Positions 25,452 to 34,305 of a stretch of 64,000 nt of DNA are shown here, piece after piece (position 1 is the stretch's first letter; each line of letters starts with the position of its first letter). Source of the stretch: Elusimicrobia bacterium CG_4_9_14_3_um_filter_62_55 (GTDB lineage: Bacteria; Elusimicrobiota; Elusimicrobia; UBA1565). The stretch covers positions 20,094-84,093 of the forward strand of contig PFUL01000087.1 of NCBI GenBank assembly GCA_002790095.1, written 5' to 3'. The notes beneath the pieces are model-generated. The model was given only the letters and a program-made list of their open reading frames with translations, was not told the DNA's origin and made no database searches. The position numbers were made by a program, and so were the translations under genes.

Positions 25452-26777
25452 ATGCTCGCGAGACGCAACCTGACTCTTCTCGGATCGATTGTCGCGTACG
25501 GCGCGGTCTCCGCCGCGCTTTTTCTGTTTCCCGGCCGGGAACTCGCGGTCTTTCCTTTCTACATCGCCATCTTCCTGTGGAACGACCTTCGTCGCGAAGA
25601 AGAGGCTCAAGTGATCTTCGCGTTTCTTGTGCTCGCCGCGGCGGCCGTCGTGCTCGCCCGCGCTTCCGGCGATACGGCGCGCGTCGCCATCGCCTGCGAA
25701 GCGGTCGGGGCGCTTCTCTTGTGCTTCGCGATGACGGGACACCGGAATCGTTTCGCGCACACCCGAGGGAACTGGCTGAACAAGATCGACCGGCTCGACG
25801 CTCAAATCCGCGACGGGGACCGGGAGCTCCGGTTCTACAACACCTACGAGAGTTCCGCGGTGGGGCAGATCCGTCTGCGCCGGGACATGGTGCAGGCGGC
25901 GAAGAGCCTCGGAACGACGATGAACGCCGAAGAGGTGCAGAAGCGGTTGTTGAGAATCGTCGAAGGCCGTTACGCGGGGGCGAAGGCGCAGATTCTTCCG
26001 GGCACCCCGAAGGATCCTATGGTCGATTGGTCGGTGCGGACGCATTCGCCGGTGCTGATCAAGGACATGAACCTCGAGGACCGTTTCGGGCCGCGTTCGC
26101 GCGATCACGCTTTTCGTTCCGCCCTGGTCGTTCCGATCCAGGTTCGTCATCAGGCGTATGGGTTTCTCAAGCTCTACGGGGCGCAGCCGAATCAGTTCGG
26201 CAGCGACGATATGCGCACCGTCGATCTGTTCGCCACGTTGGCGTCGCTGACGCTCGAAAACATTCAGCTCTACAGCGAAGCCCATAACCTTGCGGCGCAC
26301 GACAGCCTGACGCAGTTGGTGACCCAGCGGGTGTTCCGGACCCGCCTGAAGGATGAAATCCTGCGCGCCGGAAGAAGTCAGACCCCGCTCGCGCTGATCA
26401 TGAGCGACATCGATCATTTCAAACACTACAACGACACCTACGGCCATCAGGCCGGCGACGAACTGCTTAGGACGGTCGCTCGCGTCCTGACCAAGCACAC
26501 GCGTCCGGTCGACGTCGTCGCCCGATACGGCGGAGAAGAGTTTACGATCATCCTTCCCAATACCCTGCAGGAAACGGCGGCGGATCTCGCCGAGCGGATC
26601 CGCGCGGCCGTTGCGGCGGAGCCTTTCGTCTTCCAGGGTCAGCGGACCTCCGTGACGATGAGTTTCGGCGTCGCGGCGTTCCCCAAGGACGCGACCTCCC
26701 AAACCCAATTGATTCGGACCGCCGATGAGCGTCTTTACGCGTCCAAGCGCAACGGCCGCAATCAGGTGACCGGATAA
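25452..26777 (+). CDS. membrane-associated GAF-GGDEF diguanylate cyclase with I-site
   Basis: A 441-residue protein. Two or three membrane segments lie in the first 90 residues, then a coiled stretch, a GAF-like sensor region (about 140-275) and a GGDEF domain. The active-site loop is RYGGEEF (near 358) with the metal site DIDHFKHYND. The RPVD tetrad five residues before GGEEF is a product-inhibition I-site, so feedback by c-di-GMP is predicted. ATG 25452 has GGCGGAGG upstream; the frame also opens at TTG 25389, inside the tmRNA terminator zone, which I reject. It lies next to a second GGDEF gene with no gap. Confidence 0.9.
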   Translation: MLARRNLTLLGSIVAYGAVSAALFLFPGRELAVFPFYIAIFLWNDLRREEEAQVIFAFLVLAAAAVVLARASGDTARVAIACEAVGALLLCFAMTGHRNRFAHTRGNWLNKIDRLDAQIRDGDRELRFYNTYESSAVGQIRLRRDMVQAAKSLGTTMNAEEVQKRLLRIVEGRYAGAKAQILPGTPKDPMVDWSVRTHSPVLIKDMNLEDRFGPRSRDHAFRSALVVPIQVRHQAYGFLKLYGAQPNQFGSDDMRTVDLFATLASLTLENIQLYSEAHNLAAHDSLTQLVTQRVFRTRLKDEILRAGRSQTPLALIMSDIDHFKHYNDTYGHQAGDELLRTVARVLTKHTRPVDVVARYGGEEFTIILPNTLQETAADLAERIRAAVAAEPFVFQGQRTSVTMSFGVAAFPKDATSQTQLIRTADERLYASKRNGRNQVTG

Positions 26778-28082
26778 ATGGCGACGCTCGCGATTTTGTT
26801 CGCGGTCGCCGCGCTGGGTCCCGCGGCGGGGCTTTGGCTTTCCTGGCCGTCTCGCCGATGGGCCGCCGACGCCGGGGTGGCCGTATCGGCCGCGTGCTGG
26901 CTGGCGGCGGCCGTGCTGTTGGACCCGGGTCTGCGCGGATCCTGGCTGATCTCCGGAGCCGTTTTGATCGCGGCGGGAATCTACATCCGTTTCGCGATCG
27001 GCCGCGACGCGGCGGACACGGCGCTGCTCGCGAACCGTCTCTCGAAGCGCGAAAAGGACCGCACCGCGATTTTCGCGAATCTTAAGGCGGCGAAGGAACG
27101 CAGCCGCGACATCGAGGTCGAGCAGCGCGAAGTGCTCGCTCTGTACGGGATGGTCAAGGGCTTGTCGGAAGCGATGACGTGGGCGGATCTGCGCCCGAAG
27201 TTGGAGATCGCGGTTTCCCAGTATCTGCGCGTCGAAACTTTCGCGATGTACGTCGTCTCCGGCGGAGAAGACGTGCCCCTTCGTCCGTTGGTGCGGCGCC
27301 GGATCGGCAACGGTCTCGGAAGTTCGTGGGAGACGGTCGCCCGCCATCTTCAGGAGCGCGGCGTCTCCCTCACGGTCCCGCACGTCATCGAAGGCTCGGT
27401 TCCCGCCGTCGCTTTGCCGGTGTTCGAGGCCCAGAAGCTCATGGGGTATTTCTACGCCCGCATCCCGGCGGATCGCGAGCCGGAGCAGTTCCTCGCGAAG
27501 GCGCAGTCTTTCGTGGACGAGATTTCTTTCGCGTTCCAGCGCATCGGACTCTTTCAGGAGGTCGAAAAGCGCTCGCGCATCGACGGGTTGACCGGCGTAT
27601 TCCGGCGCGGCGTTTTCGACGAGAAGCTCGGCGAGGAATTCCTCCGGGCAAAGACTTTTAAGACCACCTTCTGCGTGATGATCCTTGACATCGACAAGTT
27701 CAAGGATTTGAATGATAGCTACGGACATCCGTTCGGAGACACGGTCCTTCAGCGGGTCGGAGAGATTCTGCGGGAAAGCGTGTACGAGACGGACGTCGTC
27801 GCGCGCTACGGAGGCGAGGAGTTCGCGATTCTTCTCCCGCGGGCGGAACCCGAGGGCGTGCTCCGGAAGGCGGAAGTGATCCGCAGCGCGATCGAGGCGG
27901 AAGTCTTCGAACTCGCGATGAAGCGGATTCAAGTGACGATTTCAACCGGCGTCGCTCATTACCCGCGCGACGGGAAGACGGCGGACTCGATCGTGAAGCA
28001 GGCGGACCAGGCGCTGTACCACGCTAAGGAAAGCGGGCGCAATCGCGTCGTGGACATCGAAGAGATGCGGAAGGCAAAATGA
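26778..28082 (+). CDS. membrane GGDEF diguanylate cyclase lacking I-site
   Basis: A 434-residue protein. Two or three N-terminal membrane segments (residues 1-75) precede a coiled coil (about 85-120), a GAF-like region (about 125-265) and a GGDEF domain with DIDKFKDLND and RYGGEEFAILLP. At the I-site position it has YETD instead of RxxD, so product inhibition is probably lost, unlike its neighbour. It starts immediately after the stop of the first cyclase and overlaps sppA by 4 nt. The pair may form an operon-encoded regulated and unregulated set of c-di-GMP synthases. No EAL phosphodiesterase is in the window. Confidence 0.9.
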   Translation: MATLAILFAVAALGPAAGLWLSWPSRRWAADAGVAVSAACWLAAAVLLDPGLRGSWLISGAVLIAAGIYIRFAIGRDAADTALLANRLSKREKDRTAIFANLKAAKERSRDIEVEQREVLALYGMVKGLSEAMTWADLRPKLEIAVSQYLRVETFAMYVVSGGEDVPLRPLVRRRIGNGLGSSWETVARHLQERGVSLTVPHVIEGSVPAVALPVFEAQKLMGYFYARIPADREPEQFLAKAQSFVDEISFAFQRIGLFQEVEKRSRIDGLTGVFRRGVFDEKLGEEFLRAKTFKTTFCVMILDIDKFKDLNDSYGHPFGDTVLQRVGEILRESVYETDVVARYGGEEFAILLPRAEPEGVLRKAEVIRSAIEAEVFELAMKRIQVTISTGVAHYPRDGKTADSIVKQADQALYHAKESGRNRVVDIEEMRKAK

Positions 28083-29218
28083 ACGAAGAACCTTGGAACC
28101 CGAATCCCGACCCGGAGTCGACTGAGCGCAATCGCGAGGAAGCGCCGCCTCCGGACGCCGTCGGAGGGCGGCCGAACGAACCCGCCGCGTGGGAAAACGC
28201 CGCCGATTCGGCCTCGCTGGAGCCGACGCCGAGGCGCCGCCGCGCCGCGCAGGCGATCATCGGGTTGTACGCCCTTTCTCTGCTCGCCGCGGGGGTCGTC
28301 CTGTGGCGGATAAGCTCGGGGGAAAAGGAAACGGTCGCGGCCGAAGGCGACTCGGCGGTCAAGAAGCTCTCGAAGTCGATCCTGGCGACGGGCAAGGACA
28401 AGCAGTACGTCGCCGTCGTCAATATCGACGGCGCGATTTACGCGGGGGACGGGCGCAAGTGGGGCCGCGGCGCCTCCAATTGGCGCAAGAAGATCGAGAA
28501 GCTCGCCGAAAAGGACGAGGTCAAGGCGATCGTTTTGTCGATCAATTCCCCGGGAGGAAGCGTCGGTTCGGTGCAGGATATTTACAGCGCCATCCAGCGG
28601 ATCAAACGGGAAACGGGAAAACCCTTCGTCGCGCAATTGGGCGACGTGGCGGCCTCCGGAGGGTACTACCTCGCGGCGGCCTGCGATAAAGTCGTGGCGC
28701 ATCCGGGGACCTTGGTGGGTTCGATCGGGGTTATTTTCTCCAAGACCAACGTAGAGGGTCTGCTGTCGAAAATCGGCGTAAAATCGGGCGCGATCAAGTC
28801 GGGAAAAATGAAGGACATCGGGTCGATGTCTAGGCCGATGACCGAGGAAGAGCGAAAGCTGCTTCAGGGCCTGATCGACAACGCCTACGGTCAATTTCTG
28901 ACCGCCGTGGCCGATGGGCGGGGAATGTCCAAAGAGGAAGTCCGTCCGCATGCCGACGGACGCATCTTCACGGGAGAGCAGGCGTTGGGCGTTCATTTGA
29001 TCGACCGACTCGGCGATTTTCACGACGCGGTCGCGTTGGCGGGCGAATTGGCGGGGATCCAGGGAAAGCCGCAGATTCTTCCGGAAGGGGATTCGTTGGC
29101 CGGGATTATGGAGATGCTCGATATGCGCCTGAACCTCGCGCTGGACGCGCGTTGGTCGGTGCTGCGGGAAGTCGGATTGAACGGGCATTCCGGTTTGGAA
29201 TACCGGTGGAGCCACTGA
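28079..29218 (+). CDS. sppA: signal peptide peptidase SppA (S49 family)
   Basis: A 379-residue single-domain SppA. A Pro/Glu-rich cytoplasmic head (1-55) precedes one membrane anchor (AIIGLYALSLLAAGVVLW). The S49 core has VLSINSPGGSVGSVQ and GDVAASGGYYLAAACDKVVA with nucleophile Ser193, then GSIGVIF and SGKMKDIGS with the presumed catalytic lysine. The protease would face the periplasm and degrade cleaved signal peptides. The short form assembles as an octamer in Bacillus. It overlaps the upstream cyclase stop by 4 nt and is followed 4 nt later by a membrane-protein gene. Confidence 0.93.
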   Translation: MNEEPWNPNPDPESTERNREEAPPPDAVGGRPNEPAAWENAADSASLEPTPRRRRAAQAIIGLYALSLLAAGVVLWRISSGEKETVAAEGDSAVKKLSKSILATGKDKQYVAVVNIDGAIYAGDGRKWGRGASNWRKKIEKLAEKDEVKAIVLSINSPGGSVGSVQDIYSAIQRIKRETGKPFVAQLGDVAASGGYYLAAACDKVVAHPGTLVGSIGVIFSKTNVEGLLSKIGVKSGAIKSGKMKDIGSMSRPMTEEERKLLQGLIDNAYGQFLTAVADGRGMSKEEVRPHADGRIFTGEQALGVHLIDRLGDFHDAVALAGELAGIQGKPQILPEGDSLAGIMEMLDMRLNLALDARWSVLREVGLNGHSGLEYRWSH

Positions 29219-29222
29219 AACG

Positions 29223-29813
29223 ATGACTCAGCCCGCCGCCAACGGCATCGAGTTGTTTTATGATTTCGTCGACCGCCCCGAACGGGCGGCGGCGACCGCG
29301 GCGTCCCGCCCGCCCGTCGCCTTCGGCGTGCTCGCCTACTGCGTGGGCGCGGGGACTCTGTTTTTGGCGCAGGCGATTTCGGGAGGCGCCTGGCTGGGAA
29401 CAACCTGGTTTTCCTTGATGATGCTCTGCGTGTGGAATCTCGCCTTCGGGATTCTCATCACGGCGCTCGTGCACGTGTTCGCGGACGGAATGGGGGGACG
29501 GGGCGGCGTGATCCCGATGTTTGTGATGCTCGGCTACAGCGAATTGGGTTGGGGGCTGGCGGTGCCGGCGTCCTTGATCGCGCTGGCGTTGTTTCCGGGC
29601 TCCGCCTGGCTGCGCATGGCGACGGTCTCTTTTGTCGGCGTGATCGTATTTTCGCTGAAGGTCCGCTCGATCCGGCTGAATTACGGATTCTCTCGCCTGC
29701 AGGCCGCGCTTTCGCTCGCCGCGCCCTACGCGACGCTCGCGGCCGTCGCGGCCCTCGGCGTCGGCGGGATGATCTGGGCGTTCGTTTCCGTCATCACCAA
29801 GGCCGTCGCGTGA
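29223..29813 (+). CDS. multi-span membrane protein, Yip1-like
   Basis: A 196-residue hydrophobic protein with about five membrane spans. Blocks such as FFDFVDRPERA-type lead sequence, VAFGVLAYCVGAGTLFLAQA, MMLCVWNLAFGILITALVH and VFADGMGGRG are reminiscent of Yip1-domain proteins, but this is only a resemblance. It lies between sppA and nnrE, overlapping nnrE by 4 nt. Function unknown; an envelope or trafficking-type role is plausible for the family. Confidence 0.7.
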   Translation: MTQPAANGIELFYDFVDRPERAAATAASRPPVAFGVLAYCVGAGTLFLAQAISGGAWLGTTWFSLMMLCVWNLAFGILITALVHVFADGMGGRGGVIPMFVMLGYSELGWGLAVPASLIALALFPGSAWLRMATVSFVGVIVFSLKVRSIRLNYGFSRLQAALSLAAPYATLAAVAALGVGGMIWAFVSVITKAVA

Positions 29814-30520
29814 AAACGCCGATTCCCGATGTTTGGGAAGGGTATCGGGTCGTGACGCCCGCGCGCATGGCGGAGATCGACCGCAAGGCGATTGAAAAAT
29901 ACGGCATTCCCGCCTTCGAACTCATGGAGAAAGCCGGAACGGCCGTCGCCGCGGAGACGGCCCGCTTCGTCGCAGGCCTCGGGGAGTCCCTCGAAGGGAC
30001 GATGGTGAGTGTGTGCTGCGGCCGCGGCAACAACGGCGGGGACGGGCTGGTCGCGGCGCGCAAGCTCAAGCAGCGCGGCGCGGAAGTGATGGTGTTCATC
30101 ATGCCGCCGAAGCGTCAGACCTCCTACGGCCGCGAGGTTTCCGAAAATCTCAATAAGGCGAACGCGGCCGGGGTTTCCGTCCACGAGGTCTCCGAGGAAC
30201 TCGTGGAACTCGACGTGCGTCTGCGTTCCTCGGTGGTCATCCTCGACGCGCTTCTGGGAACGGGCGCCAGCGGAAAACCCGCGGGCTTCGTCCACCGGAT
30301 GATCCAGCGGATGATGAAGGCGGGAAAGCCTGTTTTATCCATCGACATCCCCTCGGGGCTCAACGGCGAGACCGGACATCACAGCGGGGTCATCGTCACG
30401 GCCGCCGAAACCTTCGCCTTGGGCCTGCCCAAACGCGGTCTGCTGGCGGAGCCGGCGAAACGCTATGTGGGGACGCTTCGCGTGCTCGATATCGGGTTTC
30501 CGAGCGAGCTGCTCGCGTGA
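29810..30520 (+). CDS. nnrE: NAD(P)H-hydrate epimerase (YjeF_N)
   Basis: A 236-residue stand-alone YjeF N-terminal domain. It epimerises damaged R-NAD(P)HX to the S form for repair. Landmarks are [36 protein letters not shown] and [13 protein letters not shown]. The GTG 29810 start overlaps the upstream stop (GTGA); the longer open frame 5' of it is out of context. Most relatives are fused to an ADP-dependent dehydratase (NnrD), which is absent here and must be encoded elsewhere. It overlaps the following PPIase gene by 4 nt. Confidence 0.92.
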   Translation: MKTPIPDVWEGYRVVTPARMAEIDRKAIEKYGIPAFELMEKAGTAVAAETARFVAGLGESLEGTMVSVCCGRGNNGGDGLVAARKLKQRGAEVMVFIMPPKRQTSYGREVSENLNKANAAGVSVHEVSEELVELDVRLRSSVVILDALLGTGASGKPAGFVHRMIQRMMKAGKPVLSIDIPSGLNGETGHHSGVIVTAAETFALGLPKRGLLAEPAKRYVGTLRVLDIGFPSELLA

Positions 30521-31143
30521 TCCGAACCGCCTGGGTTTTCGTTCTCGCTCTCGCGGCGGGGTGCTCTTCGGCGGGCAAGCGCGGCGCGGCGAGTCTCGAT
30601 TTGCCGGGAATGGGGAAGTCCGATCTCTCGGGGCTTTACGCCGTGCTTGAAACGAGCGCCGGAGACATCGAGATCCGTTTGTTTAAGGACGAAGCCCCGA
30701 AGACCGTGGAAAATTTCGTCGGCCTGGCGAAAGGAGAGAAATCGTGGACCGATCCGCGAAGCCGCGCGCAAACGCGTCGGCCGTTCTACGACGGCACGCT
30801 GTTTCATCGCGTGATTCCGGGATTCATGATTCAAGGGGGGGATCCGACCGGGACCGGGGCGGAGGGGCCGGGATTCGCCTTTCCCGATGAATTCGCTCCG
30901 GGGAGAGCCTTTTCCAAGCCTGGAATGGTGGCGATGGCGAACACGGGCCCTGATTCCAACGGGAGTCAGTTCTTCATTACGCTCTCCCCGACTCCGTGGC
31001 TCGACAACCGGCACACCATTTTCGGAGAAGTGGTCCGCGGGTTGGAAGTCGCGGAGGGCATCGCGGCTTCCCCCCGCAACGCGGCGGACCGGCCCTACGA
31101 GGACCGGATTCTAAAGCGGGTGCGCATCGAGGAGCGCGGATGA
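30517..31143 (+). CDS. cyclophilin-type peptidyl-prolyl isomerase, lipoprotein
   Basis: A 208-residue product with a short signal and lipobox LALAAGCSS, then a cyclophilin domain. Landmarks are [50 protein letters not shown] and [13 protein letters not shown]. It should be an envelope-anchored foldase. The GTG 30517 start overlaps nnrE, and the stop overlaps the MBL-fold gene (ATGA), so nnrE, this gene and the MBL gene are translated as a unit. Confidence 0.92.
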   Translation: MIRTAWVFVLALAAGCSSAGKRGAASLDLPGMGKSDLSGLYAVLETSAGDIEIRLFKDEAPKTVENFVGLAKGEKSWTDPRSRAQTRRPFYDGTLFHRVIPGFMIQGGDPTGTGAEGPGFAFPDEFAPGRAFSKPGMVAMANTGPDSNGSQFFITLSPTPWLDNRHTIFGEVVRGLEVAEGIAASPRNAADRPYEDRILKRVRIEERG

Positions 31144-31817
31144 AGCGGGTCGCGGAAAATCTTTTTTTGCTCGAGTCCTCCCGAACGAACGTATTTCTCG
31201 TTGTGGGGACGAAGGACCTGACGATGGTCGATACCGGCGACGTACCGTCGGTGCCGGAGCTTCTGGCCGAAATGGCCGACAACGGCTTTTATTGGAACGA
31301 CGTCGGACGCGTCGTGATCTCTCATGCGGACCCCGAAAGCGCGGGCGGCCTTTCGTTGCTCCTAAAGGCCCGGCCGGTGCGCGTGTTCGCGCACCCGGAG
31401 GACATCGGGGTCCTGACGGGGGCCCGGCCGGTTCCCGAGCCGGACGGGTACTTCGCGAAGCGCAGGCGCAGGAAGGCGTTTCCGTTCGAGCCCGTCGAGT
31501 CTGTGATCCCCGCCGAACCCGGCATCCCGCCGACGGGTTTCCCGCACTGGCAGGTTTTGTTCACCCCCGGCCATACGAAGGGTTCTCTGTCTTTTTACGA
31601 TCCGGTCAAGCAGATACTGATTTGCGGGGACTTGCTCACGAACGCCGGGGGCGTCCTCGCGTTGGACGCCGCCCCGTGCGACGCGGCGCTGCTGCGCAAA
31701 TCCGCCGAGGCCGTCGCGAAGATGGACGTGGACATTCTTTGCCCGTCCCGGGGGCCGATTCTCCGCGGCGGGGCGTTTCGCTTCATCGAGAAGCTGTTGG
31801 ATTCTCCGGAGACTTAA
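31140..31817 (+). CDS. metallo-beta-lactamase-fold protein with altered metal site
   Basis: A 225-residue MBL-fold protein, starting [14 protein letters not shown] at ATG 31140, which overlaps the PPIase stop. [20 protein letters not shown] and LICGDLL match conserved MBL positions. The first metal motif reads [13 protein letters not shown] instead of the usual H-x-H-x-D-H, so two ligands are changed. It may bind metal differently, as in the oxygen-binding diiron relatives whose motif I recall as HxDxD-like, or be a non-catalytic member. It converges with tilS, overlapping by 4 nt. Confidence 0.8.
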   Translation: MKRVAENLFLLESSRTNVFLVVGTKDLTMVDTGDVPSVPELLAEMADNGFYWNDVGRVVISHADPESAGGLSLLLKARPVRVFAHPEDIGVLTGARPVPEPDGYFAKRRRRKAFPFEPVESVIPAEPGIPPTGFPHWQVLFTPGHTKGSLSFYDPVKQILICGDLLTNAGGVLALDAAPCDAALLRKSAEAVAKMDVDILCPSRGPILRGGAFRFIEKLLDSPET

Positions 31818-32542
31818 GAGAACTTTTCACGCGCGTCCGCGGCGATCGCCGCCACGCCGCGTTTAAAGCCGGGACGCCGTCTCTCCAGCAAGGGAAGCAC
31901 GCGGCGGCGCAGCCAATTGCGGGTATGCGCTTCATCCCGGTTGCTCGCGTCGGTGCGATAACGCAGCCGGTAGCTCCCGCAGTAGGTCAGGATTTCATCC
32001 CGGGTGAGCGCGAGAAGAGGTCGGATCAGACGAATCCGGGAGCCTTTCTTCAGCGGGCGGACGGGCGCGATCCCGCCGAGGCCCTTCGCGGATTTTCCGC
32101 GCAAGAGGTGCAGCAGCACCGTTTCGACCTGGTCGTCGAGATGGTGGCCGGTGGCGACCGCGCCGCAGCCGAGTTTCCGCGCGATCCGCTCGAGGGCTCG
32201 GTAGCGGAGCTTGCGTCCGGCGTCTTCCAGCGAACGGCGCTCGCCCGCGGCGGTCTCCCGCACGGGGAGCGCTTCCATTAGAAAGGGCAAACCAAGTTTC
32301 GCGCTCAGGCTGCGGACGAAATTCGCGTCCCGGTCGGCGGCCTTGCCGCGCAGTCCGTGGTGGAAGTGGACGACCGTCGCGGCGATCTTTTTCCCTGCAG
32401 CCAGCCGCGACAGGTAATGCGCCAGGCAGACCGAGTCGGCTCCGCCGGAAACGGCGACCAGCACGCGGATCTCCGGGGTGAGTAAGCGTTCTTCGCGATT
32501 GAACGACGCTAAGCGAGAGAGCAGGGCTTTGGGCGGAGGCAT
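31814..32542 (-). CDS. tilS: tRNA(Ile)-lysidine synthase, short form
   Basis: The product is 242 residues from ATG 32542. The PP-loop ATPase signature VLVAVSGGADSVCLAHYL is followed by VHFHHGLRGKAADRD, the ATGHHLDDQVET block and RPLLALTRDEI. It modifies C34 of tRNA-Ile2 to lysidine. It ends about where the core domain ends, so the C-terminal substrate-binding domains of longer TilS proteins are missing; short TilS proteins are known in several lineages. TTG 32557, overlapping the upstream DUF4143 stop, is an alternative start. Confidence 0.88.
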   Translation of the reverse strand: MPPPKALLSRLASFNREERLLTPEIRVLVAVSGGADSVCLAHYLSRLAAGKKIAATVVHFHHGLRGKAADRDANFVRSLSAKLGLPFLMEALPVRETAAGERRSLEDAGRKLRYRALERIARKLGCGAVATGHHLDDQVETVLLHLLRGKSAKGLGGIAPVRPLKKGSRIRLIRPLLALTRDEILTYCGSYRLRYRTDASNRDEAHTRNWLRRRVLPLLERRRPGFKRGVAAIAADAREKFS

Positions 32543-32553
32543 TTTAAGAGTCG

Positions 32554-33711
32554 TCAAAAGATCTCAAGGATTCGGTCGATGGGGAGTGCTCGAACGCCCG
32601 GACTGAGAGTCGATCCCGCTGCATCGACGCCTCCCGGATGAACGACGACTTTCTTGGTCCTATACCGGTGAACCGCCTTGGCAAGACGATCCAATGCCCC
32701 CGTCATTTCCGGACGGAGGGTACGGGTGGCCTTGGCTTCCAGGAGCGTCAGCGTCCCTGGAGCCGTGGGGACTACGAAATCCACCTCCAGACCCTGCTGG
32801 TCCCGAAAGCAGAACAGTTCGCGGCGCAGCCCCCGATTCACCTGGGCCTTAACGATTTCCGACGCGACGAATCCTTCAAACAACGGCCCGTGGAAAGGAG
32901 AGCGGGGTATGAGGGTTGGTGAGTCGATTCCCAAAAGATGGCATGCCAATCCGGAGTCCAGGAAATAGAGTTTTGGGGATTTTACTAGGCGTTTTCCAAA
33001 ATTTTCAAAAAAGGGGGAAACCAGGATAATTTGTCCGGTCACCTCCAGGATGTTCAACCAGCTTGATACTGTCGGTACCGAAACACCCAGAGGCGCCGCC
33101 AACGAAGTTCTGTTCACGAACTGACCGATGCGGCTCGCGAGTAAGGATAGGAAGCGGCGGAAGGTTCCGAGGTCCCGGATCGCCGCCATGGAACGAACAT
33201 CCCGTTCCAAATAGGTTTGTAGATAGGAGCGAAACCATAAAGACCCGTTTCGTTTAGCGGAAAGGACTTCGGGGAATCCACCTGAAATCAGCGAGACCTT
33301 CGGGCTTTCCTCCCGTGACAGCGGCAAGAGCTGCAGCACCGCGGCTCTCCCCGCCATGGATTCGGTGACTCCTCGCATCAGTGGGGCTTCCTGGGATCCC
33401 GTGATCAGCCATTGCCCCTTAAGGGACGGCTTTTTGTCTATCAGGGTACGCACGTAGTTGAGCAGTTCAGGCGCGTTTTGGATTTCATCGAGGATCACCG
33501 GTCTGGGGGTCTGCTCGAGAAACGACCGGGGGTCGGCTCGCACCCGCGACGCGATGTCGGGATCTTCGATCAATCGGTATGCGGTCTTGGGAAAGAGGCG
33601 ACGCAATAGGGTCGTCTTGCCTGCGCGCCGCGGACCGGTTAAGATAAGGGCCGGGAAATTCCGTGCGGCCCTTTTGATCTCTCCTTGAAGCAGGCGCGGC
33701 ACAAATCGCAT
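32554..33711 (-). CDS. DUF4143-type AAA ATPase
   Basis: A 385-residue ATPase with Walker A LTGPRRAGKTTLL, Walker B RPVILDEIQNAPE, WLITGSQEAPLM as sensor region, a helix-turn-helix-like LGVSVPTVSSWLNILE, and the DUF4143 C-terminal FCFRDQQGLEVDFVV. It is a paralogue of the protein at 20381-21559 with the same domain order. ATG 33711 begins 6 nt after a consensus -10 box, so the message is probably leaderless. It has inserted, or sits, directly upstream of tilS. Biological role unknown. Confidence 0.88.
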   Translation of the reverse strand: MRFVPRLLQGEIKRAARNFPALILTGPRRAGKTTLLRRLFPKTAYRLIEDPDIASRVRADPRSFLEQTPRPVILDEIQNAPELLNYVRTLIDKKPSLKGQWLITGSQEAPLMRGVTESMAGRAAVLQLLPLSREESPKVSLISGGFPEVLSAKRNGSLWFRSYLQTYLERDVRSMAAIRDLGTFRRFLSLLASRIGQFVNRTSLAAPLGVSVPTVSSWLNILEVTGQIILVSPFFENFGKRLVKSPKLYFLDSGLACHLLGIDSPTLIPRSPFHGPLFEGFVASEIVKAQVNRGLRRELFCFRDQQGLEVDFVVPTAPGTLTLLEAKATRTLRPEMTGALDRLAKAVHRYRTKKVVVHPGGVDAAGSTLSPGVRALPIDRILEIF

Positions 33712-33746
33712 TTGAGTATTATAAAGTCAAAGTTTAAATTACTCAA
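33712..33746 (-). promoter_or_regulatory. leaderless consensus promoter with flanking inverted repeat
   Basis: Minus-strand TTGAGT (33746-33741), 17 nt, TATAAT (33723-33718), then 6 nt to ATG 33711. The promoter is bracketed by inverted arms TTGAGTA (33746-33740) and TACTCAA (33718-33712), a likely operator for self-regulation. Confidence 0.75.
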
Positions 33747-33808
33747 TAGCCGAAGGGTAGGCGTAGGCCCCTCCGGGCTTTGGCGGGCGCGCCGATTTGA
33801 GGCCCTTA

Positions 33809-33839
33809 TTGCGGGAAAAGCCTGGAAAATGTTTATAAT
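33809..33839 (+). promoter_or_regulatory. possible promoter of the response-regulator gene
   Basis: TATAAT at 33834-33839 is a perfect -10. The best -35 is TTGCGG at 33809-33814 with a long 19-nt spacer. A GAGAGGA ribosome site follows before ATG 33871. Confidence 0.5.
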
Positions 33840-33870
33840 GACGCCGACGACTCCATAGAGAGGAAATCGC

Positions 33871-34254
33871 ATGGCGAAGAAAATCCTGGTTGTCGATGAC
33901 GAACCCGAAATGCTGAACCTGATCCGGTTCACGCTGGAGCAGGGGCAATACGACGTGGTCACCTGCGACTCGGGGCGAAACGCGTGGAATGCGATCATCG
34001 ACAACAAGCCGGATCTCCTGCTCTTGGACGTCATGCTGCCCGGTATCGACGGCTACTCGCTCCAGATCAAGATCTCCCAGGACGAGGCCACAAAAGAAAT
34101 TCCGATCATCGTCATGACGGCGCTTGAGCCGTCCCGCACTCTGTTCAAGAAATTCGAACAGGTGAAGGGATTTATGACGAAGCCCTTTAAAACCGACGCC
34201 CTGATGGCGAAGGTCGAGGAATTGATCGGAAAGGCCTCCGACTCTCCGAGTTGA
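33871..34254 (+). CDS. single-domain response regulator (receiver only)
   Basis: A 127-residue receiver domain without an output domain. The acidic pocket is VVDDEPE (Asp9, Asp10), the phosphoacceptor is Asp53 in LLLLDVMLPG, the switch Thr lies in VMTALEP, and the lysine is in FMTKPFKTD. GAGAGGA lies upstream of ATG 33871. Receiver-only proteins act as phosphorelay intermediates or CheY-like outputs. No kinase is adjacent; the nearest kinase with a receiver is at 46231-47868. It precedes fixCX by about 50 nt, which may be incidental. Confidence 0.92.
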   Translation: MAKKILVVDDEPEMLNLIRFTLEQGQYDVVTCDSGRNAWNAIIDNKPDLLLLDVMLPGIDGYSLQIKISQDEATKEIPIIVMTALEPSRTLFKKFEQVKGFMTKPFKTDALMAKVEELIGKASDSPS

Positions 34255-34305
34255 CCTGATTTGACGTGAGCGGAGCCGCCCGTCCTGGGAAGGGGGCTTC
34301 CCGCG

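Noticed and set aside
25260-27932. 890-codon open frame on the minus strand across the two diguanylate cyclases and the tmRNA end
   Set aside because: It is antisense to two genes with clear GGDEF motifs and to ssrA. The translation is Arg/Asp/His-rich without domains, typical of GC-rich shadow frames.
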